64,000 nucleotides of DNA from Xiphias gladius (GCF_016859285.1 NC_053422.1:20592001-20656000), one strand, 5' to 3'. Positions 27,893-39,688 are shown, counted from the first letter of the stretch. Made by a program: numbers and translations. The notes: generated from the sequence alone by a model not told the origin.

Positions 27893-28200
27893 TATTTTCT
27901 TCAGTTTCCAGTTCACAAATACTTTACTGAGTTAAAGAGGATAAAGTTGTTATAGTAGTATTAGATTAATTTGTATTGTGTAAAACTAAATACTGCAATT
28001 GCTGTAGTTCAGTTTTTTGCTATGGGGAAGCAGGTATTTGGACTTGCCTCTCTGTGTCTGACTACATTAAAACAGGATGTTTCATTCAGTAGTGTAGATT
28101 GTAGCAGTTTGACTGTCATCAGTTGATGTTAGCATGGCCTGCAAATACTGTTTGTTTTGTACGTGCTAAATTGATGTTATATATTTACCCTGTAAATGTG

Positions 28201-28206
28201 AATAAA
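28201..28206 (+). terminator. Polyadenylation signal of syce3
   Basis: AATAAATAAA, about 310 nt after the syce3 stop codon. Confidence 0.65.
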
Positions 28207-28431
28207 TAAAAAACATTAAAATGAGAATGTGTTGTGTTGTTTTTTTTTAATAGACATAGACTAACATGTCCGGCAACCTAATTTTTACAGTGCTAATGCC
28301 AGTTTACTGTATGTTTGACTTTTAGTTGGAATGTTACCAGCATTACTTAACTGCATTTCAAGTTTGTTAGATTTTGGTATATCATTATAGTTGACGTAGC
28401 CTGTTTTGTTTTTGTGTAATTATTTTTTCAG

Positions 28432-30708
28432 ATGGAAAACACAGAGGAGAGCAGAGAACAAAGTACTTCCACTCCCTACATTGATTTGGAGAACATACTG
28501 AAAGGGCTGGACTCCTTGTCCAACTGCATGGATCAACTGGCGCGTATGTATGACTGTTATCCCCCACCCACTCTCTTTACACCTCCACATGTCAGTAAGC
28601 ATCATGACTCATGATTGATTTGCAAATATGCAAAACGTTATATGTGACTGTTAATCCTTGATCTGAAATACGGTAGCCAAAAGTTGATTATTGTGCACCA
28701 ACTGCTCCGCAACTTAGCCTTGCTTGTAGATGTCAGCGGTGCAGAGGTAGATGATACTACATGATATCTGTCAGGATGCACTCTGCTGATGGGTAGCAGG
28801 GAGTAGCATGATGTTGCAACTTCATTTTTGCCAGGGGGGAACAGATGTGGGCAAAGGAGCAGTCAGAGTAACCTGCTTATTGTTTTGTGTTACTTAATTA
28901 TAACTGTGTACTCAAAGGCTGGAAACAAATATCATAGGTTGTTCAACTTTGTAAAAGGAAGGATTTGTGATACTGTGACACTCGATGCTGTGTCCCTTCT
29001 TTATAGTATACTATATTCCCAGTTAGTATACAATGAATACTACTACTTTACCAGTTTGTACTGAGACCAAATGATATAAGGTGTTTTCTAAAAGACACCA
29101 GTGTAGCTACTTTTATAAGCCAATTCTTTTTTCAATTTCGGAAACCTAATAAAGAGAAATAAAAATATTTAGCCAAAGATTTAGTGCTTAAATTTAGTTT
29201 TCCGAAGAACCCTGTTTCCCAAAATTGTTTTCATTTTTCCAGTTGTTAGTAGCTTGCTGTGCATTGCATTTAGGACAATAATGACTATAAACACCACGTT
29301 CAAATTTACTGAATTTAGTATGCATACATACACTACCAGTGACGTTTTAGAGCACCCCAAGTTTTCCAGTTTTTATTTCAATTTAAGCAGTTTACGTCCA
29401 GTGAATAACCTCGAATGGTACAAGGGTAAGCTGTAAACTGCCCAGGGTTAAAAAAAAAAAAAAAATTTAGGTTACTAGAAACTTACAAATCATGTACATT
29501 TAACAGAAAACAGGCCTTTTTCAAGGATTAAGCAATCTGTCAACTTACAACTTTCCTGAAGTGTTGTAAGTAAATGAAGCCTTGAAAGTCCATGCAAACA
29601 ACTCCCACAGGTGCCCCAACAAACCCCCTGTCTGTACAAAGGCAGTGTTTGAAAGAACTGTGTCACTACACCCTCTGATGCATTATTAGTACAATACTGT
29701 GCTGCAGGAATTGGTGCTGTATATTGTTATCAGAATGGTGAGAAAAAGGCAAGTAACGAAGGAAGACAGACTGGTTGGTCAGGGGTTCATCCTAAAGCAA
29801 GATAATGACCCAAAAGATTAGAAGAACAGAACTAGACGATGGCTTCACATGATGAAAGACCAGCACAGTGTCCAGACTTAAACTCCATCGGGCTGGTTTG
29901 GGTTGAACTAGACAGAAGGTGAAAGCAAAGCTACCTACAAGTGCAACGCATTTGTGATAACTTCTGCCACAGTGTTGGAACCAACTTTCCAAATAATGTT
30001 TGATTTCCATTGTTGAGAGAATGTCACAAGTGTGTTCAGCTGCTGAATGAGTTAAACATTTAGATTTAATTTAGGATTTAAGATTCCATGATTCCTTTAA
30101 AAAAAAAAAATCTTTATTTTTTCATTCGTTTTATGCTTTAATTTCAGAGTACACCAAGAAATTGTAAATTTCAGTAACAAATGGAAAAATTGAGGTGTTC
30201 CAAAACCTTTGGACCAGTAGTGTATGTCTTTGTGTGGACTTAATATTGTCACTTTTTCTGTGTGAATTAGTTAGTTTGTAGTATGAAATTGGCAGATAAC
30301 TTTTGGATACAGAAACATGATTTATGGTATTAGGGAAATATACCCATGTCACAATGATGTATCTTGTGTCATTCATACAGTGAAATACTAGTAATGCTTT
30401 GAAATAACAGGCGAAATTACAGAGGGACATAGCGTATACTATTACATTTTTCGTTTAGGCTGTTTGCTGTTAAGTACAGTAATAGTTGGTGTTTAGCCTA
30501 ATATATTCTGAAATGTGACTTTTGGAGATCTGTGACCTGAGGCAGTTGTGAATAAAGATATATTTGTTTTCACTGTTCTGCAGTGCAAACCCAGCTGTGG
30601 CAGTGTGATCTGATCGTTTGTGTTGGCTGTCCAGACAAGCTGGTGTGTCTGAAAACCCAAGCCGAACCAAAGCAGCCGCCCCTGTCATTACCTGAAACCG
30701 AGGGATGA
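28432..30708 (+). CDS. Small two-exon gene, possible C5orf58 counterpart
   Basis: Exon 28432-28543 follows TTATTTTTTCAG and ends GGCGC|GTATGT; exon 30584-30708 follows CACTGTTCTGCAG. They join in phase 1 to give 78 residues. The first part, starting MENTEESREQ, contains an amphipathic helix-like segment (IDLENILKGLDSLSNCMDQL); the second is Cys-rich (LWQCDLIVCVGCPDKLVCLK) with a Pro-rich end. No membrane segment or signal peptide is evident. The product is not recognised with certainty. Human C5orf58 lies, by memory, between FOXI1 and LCP2 and pairs tail to tail with LCP2, the same arrangement as here, and has a similar L-L-CDL motif. Function unknown. The ATG sits right after an acceptor, so the promoter and 5' UTR exon lie upstream. 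An intronic Tc1 relic fills part of the 2 kb intron. Confidence 0.5.
29331..30222 (+). mobile_element. Degenerate Tc1/mariner-type element
   Basis: Imperfect terminal inverted repeats (CACTACCAGTGACGTTTTAG.. against ..CCTTTGGACCAGTAGTG) are flanked by TA on both sides (29329-29330 and 30223-30224), as expected for Tc1 insertion. The interior keeps decayed transposase phrases: one frame at about 29800 reads QDNDPK, and near 29870 the sequence resembles the PDLNPIE..W motif. No open transposase frame remains. Lies inside the intron of the small gene 28432-30708. Confidence 0.8.
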
Positions 30709-31083
30709 AGAACAGAGGTAACGCTGTGTGTCTGGAAAACAAAGTTTCATATAATATACGAATGCTCACCCATGTGAAAATCGTTGTTTTCCCTAATGCT
30801 GATTACTTAAAATACAAGTAAAGGTAACCAAAAAAAAAGGAATTACATAACAGGGACCTTTTCGATTCTGAAAACCGACATTTTTTTCACAAGCTCTTAA
30901 AAAGGACAAGCCATGCACATGCATGTGCACAAATTAACACACAGAAACACAAAGACAGACAGACAGAACAGTCTTGGTTTGTGTAAGCCAGGTGTTGGTA
31001 CTGGTTAGATTCCAGCAGAGTGCAGCAGACGACACTAGCATGCGCTTCAGAGTGCTGGTCTGTGGCATCAATTAGCAGCAGTG

Positions 31084-31115
<32 letters not shown>

Positions 31116-31130
31116 GTGAGAGAGAGAGAG
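31084..31130. repeat. (GT)n-(GA)n microsatellite
   Basis: About 13 GT units, then CGTGTGTG and a GA run. Confidence 0.9.
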
Positions 31131-31377
31131 ATGGGTAATCATCTCCTTCACCCCAGGGAATCTGATGTACAGCAGCACACAAAAAAGATGACAAGGACCT
31201 AATGACACAGCGCAGCATCAAACATTCCCAGAGGCGTGCCAAAAGATGTGAACTTTTCAGTTTACTGATTACGCCGACTTTCTCCTCACAATTTGACAGC
31301 ATATTTGTGTATATGTGTATTTTTGTCATTCTGCTTCAGAAGAAGGATATGTGAGACTGTGAGAGGCAGCCCATGAC

Positions 31378-32338
31378 CTTGTTCATCTCTCTGAGAGCAA
31401 CTTCAGCTTGATGTCTGGTAACCTTTCCCCCATACCAGCTGAGATCCAACCCCTAGATGTTCTGTAAAGCATTCATAGTAAGGACTAAATAACCTTTTTC
31501 TGTATATCTGTCTTTTGCAATCAGAGAAATTTGTTTGAAATTATATTTGTAAAAGAAATGTAACACATTTTCAGTTACCCAGCCTAGTGAATAAAATGCA
31601 ATCTTTTGAGTTCTAACAGCAGATGCAAGGCTTCTCTCTGTTCTTTTTACAACATCGCCATCTGCTGTTTCCCTTATGAAAGTGCTCAAGATGTGTAATT
31701 GCACAGAAAAGCTCACCCTTAACACCATGTGTGCTCTCCAGCCACCACCATAGAAACTATGGCTTACTTGTGATTCTGATTTTGATTCTCACCTGTCTTG
31801 GTCCTGGTATTGAAGTAATTACCGTAGCAGGTTATGTTAACAATGGAGCAGGTGGAATAAGTGTACTTGCTCTGGGAGGGAAGAGATGAAATAGAACATT
31901 ATTGAAAAAACTCAAATAATTGCATTACCTAGAATGAAGTGCTTGCTAGACTCATAAATTGTTTACAATGGCCTACGTGTTAGACATGTCTCTGGGTTTG
32001 AGGGGCCTTGCCTGTGGATGAGCCAGGAGCCTTGACAGTGCTGCCCTCTCGTGGACGTTATGGGTAGTTTGAAATAGAAATGTGGTAATATTGAGAGAAG
32101 ATTGCAGCATTTTGCTGTTCAACTGTTAAAACCACCCCAAACACATGTCACATGTCAGTTGTTAAATTACCTTAGCAGGAAAAAGCCCCCCCACAAAACT
32201 TAGCTATCACAAGAGATATAAAAACTAAAAGATAGCTTAACTTCAGTGTGAAGTTACATCTTTGCAACTCACCTTCTTCATGTTGTCAGCGAGATTTTGT
32301 GGATTCCATCCCATCACCTCCACTTTTACAGGGAACAT
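31378..32338 (-). pseudogene. lcp2 (SLP-76)-like exons, probable remnant
   Basis: Exon A, 32338-32273 (22 codons, donor AAG|GTGAG), encodes VEVMGWNPQNLADNMKK, matching the start of the SLP-76 SAM domain (EVLGWDPDSLADYFKK). Exon B, 31871-31793 (79 nt, acceptor CCTCCCAG, donor ACAG|GTGAG), joins in phase and aligns weakly to the next SAM segment (Y, G, F and T at matching places). Exon C, 31438-31378 (61 nt), encodes WYGGKVTRHQAEVALREMNK, matching the SLP-76 SH2 start (WYVSYITRPEAEAALRKINQ), but its donor (AAG|GTCATG) is poor. The acidic/proline-rich middle and the rest of the SH2 domain (FLVRDSS) were not found before the neighbouring gene. SLP-76 is a T-cell adaptor; this copy looks truncated or decaying. 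It could instead be a fast-evolving paralog with missed exons. Confidence 0.5.
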
Positions 32339-32344
32339 TGTTTA

Positions 32345-34660
32345 AACTTGTACGTTCTCTCACAAATATCAAATCCACCAAAAAATGAAGGGTGTACTTG
32401 ACAGCAGGACCTTTTTGCTTTGCAGTGTGATCACAAAACAAAGTTAAGAATGACTTCTGTGCTCTTCAAAAAAGCACACTCGTGGCGTGTCATCGTCTTA
32501 TGCACATATTGGGTTAAAGACTAAAGTAGAAAGTTTCAGTGCTCAAAAAGGTAACGCCTGCCGATTTCCTTTCGCACACATACGGATGCAACCACTGGCA
32601 TGAAGCTATGGTGGTTCTGTTGAATCTGTTCTAACTTACGTGTCCTATTTCTGATTCTCATAGGTGCTTTTTATACTAACTCATAGCATGGTGATGTTGA
32701 AGGCCGGGTCAGATCTTGTATCCGAGTCGCAGCCTGTCCCGTGTCAGGCCTCTTGGCATCTCACACCCAGGTGAGAGAGGAGGGGAGAGGGGAATCAGGG
32801 GTGATCAATCACGCTCAGATCCCCCTAGACCCCCAGGCATGTCTGGGTGAATACATGAGTCCTCCTGGGGGGTCCTTGTGGAAGATCACCCCCCTCCCCC
32901 GTTTTCCTCCTCTGTCGTGACTGAGGAAACATAACCCCCCCCCATGGAAGACATAATTCTGCCACAGCAGAGGAGCCATGGAATACAGTATAATTATAAA
33001 GCAATTAATGGATCAGTTTTAGCCAGGCATTATATCAGTGTAAGATAAAGTTCCAAAAATTTGGTCCAAAGTCTTTGAAAAATGCTTATTTCCCAAAACT
33101 GTAGAAGAACATACACCTGAAAAAAGGACACAAAGGGTTGCATTTCCCTAAAAAAACAAACCAGAATGCACTTTTTAGGGAGAAGAGTTTTTTCTGCAGA
33201 CATGAATGGAAGAACAGCTGTGGTCATCTCACTTGTGGAGCACAACCAACCAGTAGCATCATACGGGGCCAAGATGGAACCAATAATGTACCCAGTGGAG
33301 AGCAGAGATAAGGGGGCGGAGCGGTGAGGACCTCCATTGGGGTGAAACCTTCATTAACACACAGCAGGACAGCATGGGAAATACAGGAGATCCCCAGAAG
33401 CAAACAGACAAATGGGGAAGGATGGTAGGAAGTGTTACGGTCTGTGAGAGCGTTACTTGTTCCTACTACAGTCAGGATTGATTTTTTTTTTTTTTAACTT
33501 GGTGTCTAGAGGTGCTCTCTCAGCTTCTCTGTCCTTTTTAGTGAGACATTTCCAGCAAAAAAAAAACACACCACCCACCCATACGTGTATTTATGTGTGG
33601 GGGAGTGTTACTGGAGTAGTTCTGGTGTTTTCTTTAACCAGCGCTCATGGGCTGATGTCAGATTTTAAACAGTAAGCAGTGTTCACCCCTATGGGACTTC
33701 ATCGACTATAATGTTGCTTCGGTTCGTAGGGGCATGGAGACCCCAGTTGATGTATAATGTCATGATAATTCCTGCTGTAATTTCTCGCTCAGCTGGTTAT
33801 TGACTGCCTCTACAGCTAACTGCTCTGTAAAAGATGGTGAAACGGCCTTGTGTCCAGCCCCCTTTCTGTCAGACCCCCTCTCCCCCCGAGGCATGGACCC
33901 CCTGATGGAGGTAATATCCATGCGATCGCTCATTTAGCTGAGACGGTGACAGATTTATGACACGTCCAGCTGAGAGGAAGATTTTTGGAGATACGGGGGG
34001 TACGGGGAAGAAGGAGGCAAATGAATGGCTCCTTCAGACACAGATAGGCCATGGGCGGGGATAAGGCTCCTCTTAGACCTAATTAGTTGCAAGTTATAAG
34101 ATTAGAAATTAACCTGCAGTCAAGGGGGAATGTGAGTCGGGCTTATTTATAACTGTCTCCTCTCTGGATTCAGGGTGGAATAACTGGACCCCAGTTTGAC
34201 CCATTTTGCGGAGAAACAGCAACTCGGAAGTGCGGTGGAAAATGTGTGTCACAGTTTGCCAGCGTGTTTCCCCCTGGCGCTTTGATGTATTGTGATACAT
34301 ATGCGTTGCCAGTGGGATGTGACAAAGGGTAGGATAGACAGCGGTGTCTCCGGATGATCAAGCCAAAATGACCTTAAAACTTCCCGAGGTGGAGGCTCTT
34401 CTCCAATTTGTCTTTCAAAGCCTCGCTGCTCTTTGAATGAAATCAATACACGTTGACATCAAAGCGATAGTGGATCAGCGCTGGATCAACACCTCGGTTA
34501 GGTGTGAAATGCACCATGTTATCCATGTAATCCTCTGCTACGTGTATTCAGTCCATTCTTATTCTAAGAGGCAGAAGTTGTGTCCAACTGGGATTTATTA
34601 AGTAAAATATGTTTCTGCAGCTTTTGATTGAAACAAGACGTGGCATTAAGGAGTCTCGTA
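32345..34660. other. Non-coding stretch downstream of wnt8a
   Basis: No exon recognised. Contains C-rich tracts (32820-32945, 33860-33890) and short T- and A-runs (33481-33496, 33557-33568). The sequence from 33700 to 34450 is complex and could include regulatory elements, but nothing specific can be named. Confidence 0.5.
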
Positions 34661-34687
34661 TTTTTGAACTTTTTATTTTTTTATTTT

Positions 34688-34693
34688 TTTATT
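34688..34693 (-). terminator. Polyadenylation signal of the distal wnt8a gene
   Basis: AATAAA on the minus strand, about 140 nt after the stop codon, inside a T-rich stretch at 34661-34692. Confidence 0.6.
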
Positions 34694-34831
34694 AAACAAG
34701 CACAGTATTCATAAATAGACACTCGAGTATTTATACAAGCAGAAAAAAAGGAGTGAAAAGTGCAAACAGACATTTAACAAGCCCTTATGTGGGATGTAGA
34801 CGGAAAACGGATCCACGTAAAAATCTTTTTT

Positions 34832-36830
34832 TTATTTGGGTCCACGGTATCTCCGTCGAAAGCCGTGTCCATCCTCCATCCCTTCCCTCCTGGCGCACAC
34901 ATGTTTGACTATGACCTGGGAGCAGTCGTCGCAGTTCACCTTGCAGCACCAGTGGAACTTGCAGTTGCAGCTGCTCACCACCTCCGTGCGCCTCTCCTCC
35001 ACCCTTAGGCCGCATTCGTGGCACAGCCTGCGGCAGCTCCTCCTCTCCCACTGGGTTAGACCCTCTCCGTGCTGCACACACTCCCGGCCCTCGGTGCCGT
35101 ACAGCCCCAGGCTGGTGTTCTTCCTGCAGTAGTCCGGAGAGTCCTCCAGGTAGATGAGCTCTGTCTGGGCGATGCCACCGAACGCGTCCACGATGGCACC
35201 TCGGCTGTCCGCGCTGTTGCCAGCCCTCATGCGCTTTTTGTCGATGTCCAGTTTATGGGCTTGACTGTGCTTGATCTTCAGGTAGTTGCCAATTTCTCTG
35301 AAATCTGACAGCTGTGTCCAGCAGGTTTGGACACTGCAGCTCTCAGACATGCCGTGGCATCTGCAGATGCGCTTCATTGTTGCCTTCACAGCCTGTTGGA
35401 AACCGGGGAAAGTGAATTACTACCAACGAATTAAAACTCTGTCATTTCAGATAAGTGATTGCGGCGTGAACATAACTTACCAGCCGCCCGGCCTCATTGT
35501 TGTGCAGGTTGACAGCAGCCCTGGAGTCCTGACCTGTCTCCTGTGCATCCACGTACTGTTTGGAAATCCTCTCCCCGAAATCCACGTTATCACTGCAGCC
35601 ACCCCACAACCAGCCACGACCACCTGCACACAAAGTTTAACTGGAAATCAGACCACAGACTTTAAACTTATAAAAATTCCATAACTTTAAATGCATATAG
35701 ATCAAAGGCAAGTTTTATGTCTTTAACGGGCCACAGTATCTTGTAAGATATAAAGTAATATTCGGAGTAATATGGGATTTTCGCTGTAATCCTCACCAAA
35801 TTTCCCATTCTTTGAGACATCACAGCCACAGTTGTCGAGGTCCCCCAGACTACAGTTCCTGGTGAGAGTGTACATGACCCCTGCTGCACTGATGGCGTGG
35901 ACGAAAGAAGTCTCTCTAGTGGCTGTAAATGAGCAGAGCAGAAATGAGTAATCGCTTTTTTGTTTATTTTGCCATGTAGGACAAAGACATTTCAAACATT
36001 AATTGAGGAGATCGCCTTCAAAAATGAAAGTGAATAAATGTATAGGAATTACGCGTATTAATGATTCAAACATATTCTGGCCACTACTGAGACAAAATTT
36101 TGATGCAACTGTGCCGTATAATTACACAAAACTCAAATGGGCTTCTGTATAGGCATGACAAGGAAACTTGAAAATGAATGTAACACAGATCTATATATAT
36201 ATATATAATCTGATCCCTATGCCCCTGCCAATTTTTAGTGTTTCCATATGGGTGCATGTGTGCTGTTTTACAGAATGGAAACAATATTCCATTCTTCACA
36301 CAACTAAGACACATTTTACGCGTAAATGTCATTTTTCCTTGAACATTTACGGGCCTGCGTACATAACGCAATAAAGGAATTGTATTTACTTTCTCAACCT
36401 ACCGTGTCTTAGTCCTCTGAGCTGGGTTGCGCTGTCGGGACAGTTCCATCTATCCCACGCAAACTGTTGTTTGCACTCCTCAATCCCACTCTGTGCGCCC
36501 ACCTGCACGCTTCTTGCATAGGTGAGATAGGCCTAGAGGGGAGGCAGTGAGCGTCATTTTCTTTTGGGGCTTGAATCACATGTTGAAATTTTATCCTCAA
36601 CTTTTGAGAATAATCAAAGTAACCGATTTTTCTATTTACCTTAGGTCCCGTCATAAGAAAGTTACTCGCCACCCTGAGAAGAAGATAGCGGATGAGGAAT
36701 TAGATCAATCCATCCTAATTTTACACAGGTATACAAGATACAGGCAAACAGTGCAGACAGTGTCTTACCAGGCATGTCCCGGACACATTTTGTAAAAAAG
36801 AGGCAGGAGCCAAAACAACGAATGCACCAT
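34832..36830 (-). CDS. wnt8a: Wnt8a ligand, second (3') tandem copy
   Basis: Complete gene with six exons: 36830-36769, 36673-36640, 36532-36403, 35922-35797, 35623-35481 and 35392-34832, all GT..AG and in phase; 351 residues. A short hydrophobic signal ([12 protein letters not shown]) leads into SNFLMTGPK, the Wnt8 N-terminal hallmark. Family motifs include [74 protein letters not shown] and the Cys-rich end [11 protein letters not shown]. It keeps the serine that Porcupine acylates, but the following Gly is Glu here (MSES, against VSGS in the upstream copy). Asn-linked glycosylation sites: NCS and NTS. Compared with the upstream copy, exon 3 is nine nt shorter. It is a secreted canonical Wnt of early ventrolateral mesoderm and neural patterning. 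Corresponds by position to zebrafish wnt8a ORF2. Confidence 0.95.
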
Positions 36831-36901
36831 TTCCATCTACACCGTTAGCCCTCAATCTAGAGAGATGTAGTTATTTTTGACCCTGTGTGCTGCAACTTTC
36901 T

Positions 36902-36909
36902 CTTTTATA
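36902..36909 (-). promoter_or_regulatory. TATA box of the 3' wnt8a gene
   Basis: TATAAAAG on the minus strand, about 72 nt above the ATG at 36830. An inverted-CCAAT sequence (GATTGG on the plus strand at 36967-36972) lies about 60 nt further upstream. This suggests that the second gene has its own promoter. Confidence 0.7.
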
Positions 36910-36998
36910 TGAATGGAGAACAAATGGAACTCTTCTTTTTCTTTGTCCCTCCGGTCCGAGGAAGCTGATTGGGTGACGGTTTCAGGAAACGCCTCTAT

Positions 36999-37011
36999 GC
37001 GCACTTCAAAG
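36999..37011. promoter_or_regulatory. Promoter element shared by both wnt8a copies (distal gene)
   Basis: GCGCACTTCAAAG occurs here and again at 39817-39829, each time upstream of a wnt8a TATA box. It contains TTCAAAG, a fit to the TCF/LEF consensus (WWCAAAG). Confidence 0.6.
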
Positions 37012-37138
37012 GGTGGCTTCGGGCGAGGGTTTATTATCTACCCCTAGGCTCTGCGACAGCAGGGCACTAATATACAAATAACCGAATCAGGATTTTGCCA
37101 CTGACAAACCAGACGGAGTCATACGTCTTATAAAAATA

Positions 37139-37144
37139 TTTATT
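37139..37144 (-). terminator. Polyadenylation signal of the proximal wnt8a gene
   Basis: AATAAA on the minus strand, about 335 nt after the stop of the upstream wnt8a copy and before the promoter of the downstream copy. Its use would give a monocistronic message. Confidence 0.6.
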
Positions 37145-37475
37145 AGGTAACATTTTCAATTAGAAATACATTTAAAATATTAGACATTTTTTTTAGAGAT
37201 CACCGAAGACAAACGCAACAAACCCAACCAATTATCCCCTAAACACCAACATAAACTAGTGAGCGTGAGAGTTTGGTCCTCAAAAGACATACCGTATTTG
37301 GATTTATATACAAAATCTAATCAATAAGATAAAGTGCATTAAAAGGCTTCAAGTGATGTGATGGTTGAGAATTACATTCTTATAATACTGTACGATGCTT
37401 ACTGGTGTCCGTAATGCTGAAATAAATGAAGAGTGATGATGATACTGACTCAATGGTCTCTGCAACAAACGGCAT

Positions 37476-39586
37476 TCAGTGCCGGCGCGCATGGTGCCTG
37501 CGCTTCGTCTTGTTATGGGGTTTCCTCCCACTTTCTTTACGCGCACAGTAATATTTGGTAACAACTTGCGTGCATTTGTCACACTTCACCGTGCAGCACC
37601 AGTGAAATTTGCAGTTGCAGCTGCTGACAACCTCAACGCGCTTCTCTACCACTCTGAGGCCGCATTCATAGCACAGCCGGCGGCAGCTCTTTCGCTCCCC
37701 CTGGGACATGTTCTTGTCACCCTTCAGACACTCCCGCCCCTCGGTGCCCTGAAATCCCATACTCTGGTTCTTGACGCAGTAATCCGGAGAATCCTCCAGG
37801 TAAATGAGCTCCGTCCGAGCGATGCTGCGGAAAGCGTGCGCGATGGCTCCCCTGTTGTCCGCGCTGTTCCCAGCCCTGGCGGGCTTCTTGTCCATCTCCA
37901 GTTTCTTTGCCTGCTCGTGCTTCATCTTCAGGTAGTTACCCACCTCTCTGAAGTCGGCCAGCTGCATCCAGCAGGTTTGGATGCTGCAGCTCCCAGACAC
38001 TCCGTGACACTTACAGGCTCTCCTCATGGTAGCTTTGATTGCCTGCCGAGATAGTGAGAGTGTTAGTTGGAAATGTAGGTACTTAACCCACGCAACTTTC
38101 TCTTTCTCCGTGGGTTTAAGCGCATGCGTAAGTTCTGTTGACATGAGACGCGGAGTTGTTTTTGACTCCAAAACATCACTTTTCCTTCTTCGCATTGGGT
38201 TACTAATAAATGTCTGAATTTGAGAACACAGCCCAGAAAAAAATTCCACCGAACTTGAGTGACTCCAATAATAGTGGAATGACATCTTATATCTTACCAG
38301 TCTGCCTGCCTCGTTGTTATGCAGGTTGACTGCTGCGCGCGAATCATGCCCATCTTCCAGCGCGTCCACAAACTGTTTGGAGATCTTCTCTCCAAACGCC
38401 ACATTATCACTGCAACCTCCCCAAATCCATCCTCTGCCACCTGGGGATTGAGAATGCACTGTTATGCAGGCCCAGCTCACGTAAATCAGTCTAACAGTAA
38501 GTAGACCGGGCATGGAATAAAAATGTACCTGTCTGTCCAATTCTGGAGTCATCGCAGCCGCAGTTGTCAAAGTCACCCATACTGCAGTTCTTGGTGAGCG
38601 TGTACATCACTCCGGCCGCGCTGATGGCATGGACAAAAGACGTCTCCCTCGTAGCTGCAATAAATGAAAAAAAAAGCAAACCGCGATGTTACACTTTGCT
38701 GTCAAATTTGGCACCATAAATGCGCAATGCGCCGCTCAAAATACTGTAATGCTGTAAATGGCGCTTAAACCGTGCGTAAAGGCTTTATTGGAGATAGGGT
38801 AACCATTTTGACCATCTTGGCTGTTTTGTCAATGTGGTTCCAGCAAGGAATCTAAAGAAAAAAAAAAGGAATCAAGGAATCTTGGGTTCCTTCTCCATGG
38901 AGGTCAGAGCGCACCAACAGCTACAGTGCCGTCTCCGCACTGAGGGATAAACTACGCAAGAGCGCGACAGCAAAGTTGACAGTTGCCGGAACTGAACTCA
39001 TCACCACATCACTCTGCCGCAGGATGTCACGCATATGATACAAATATGTGGGTACAACTGTCTTACCACTTCGAAGGCCGTTGTGTGTGGATAATTGGAG
39101 CGTGCTCTCTGGGCAGTTCCACCTCTCCCACGCAAACTGGTGTTTACACTCTTGTATTCCACTTTGGGCGCCCACTTGCACACTGCTGGCGTAGGTCAGA
39201 AAAGCCTTGGGAGAGAAAGCAAAGGACGTTGTTATTTGTTAATGCATTTAACTAATAACAAGAGGCATCTATGTTACAAAATCATATTGTATGTTTGTTA
39301 TGTATGTCCCTGACGAGGTTTTACGCACAAAACGTACCCAAACACATATAGACAAAAATGTATTTACCTTAGGTCCAGTCATGAGGAAATTATTCACGGT
39401 CCTATAAAAAGAAAACATGACAGCAACGGTTAATCCCAGGTCACTATGTCACCGACAAACACATATTAAACTGTACTATTTTTCAAATGAATTCATCCAA
39501 AGGTAAGCGACATACCAAGCTAACGCAAACTGAAAGTCACAGCACATGGACAAAACCATGGCTGCAAGGAGATTTAATTGTCCCAT
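37476..39586 (-). CDS. wnt8a: Wnt8a ligand, first (5') tandem copy
   Basis: Complete gene with six exons: 39586-39516, 39401-39368, 39205-39067, 38654-38529, 38440-38298 and 38042-37476, all with consensus borders and matching phases; 359 residues, the usual Wnt8a length. The signal peptide is [85 protein letters not shown] (the Ser in GVS is the Porcupine acylation site) and [11 protein letters not shown] identify Wnt8. The tail KTKRRHHARRH is basic. Sites NCS and NQS can be glycosylated. The protein is exported and signals through Frizzled/LRP6 to beta-catenin. The stop is 645 nt before the ATG of the second copy on the same strand, so a read-through bicistronic transcript, as described for zebrafish, is possible. 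Corresponds by position to zebrafish ORF1. Confidence 0.96.
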
Positions 39587-39688
39587 AGCAACTGTATTCC
39601 AAGTGGAGGCCTGCTTGTTGGTATCCCAGATGCGAGTACCAAGAGAGAAGAAGGCAACTGAGGCTGTAGCCAGACCCCACGCTGATGA

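Noticed and set aside
36168-36374. Open frames inside the long intron of the second wnt8a copy
   Set aside because: They lie between two securely placed exons and show no protein motif.
37479-38054. Plus-strand open frame of 191 codons over the last exon of the first wnt8a copy
   Set aside because: Antisense shadow of the Cys-rich Wnt coding frame.
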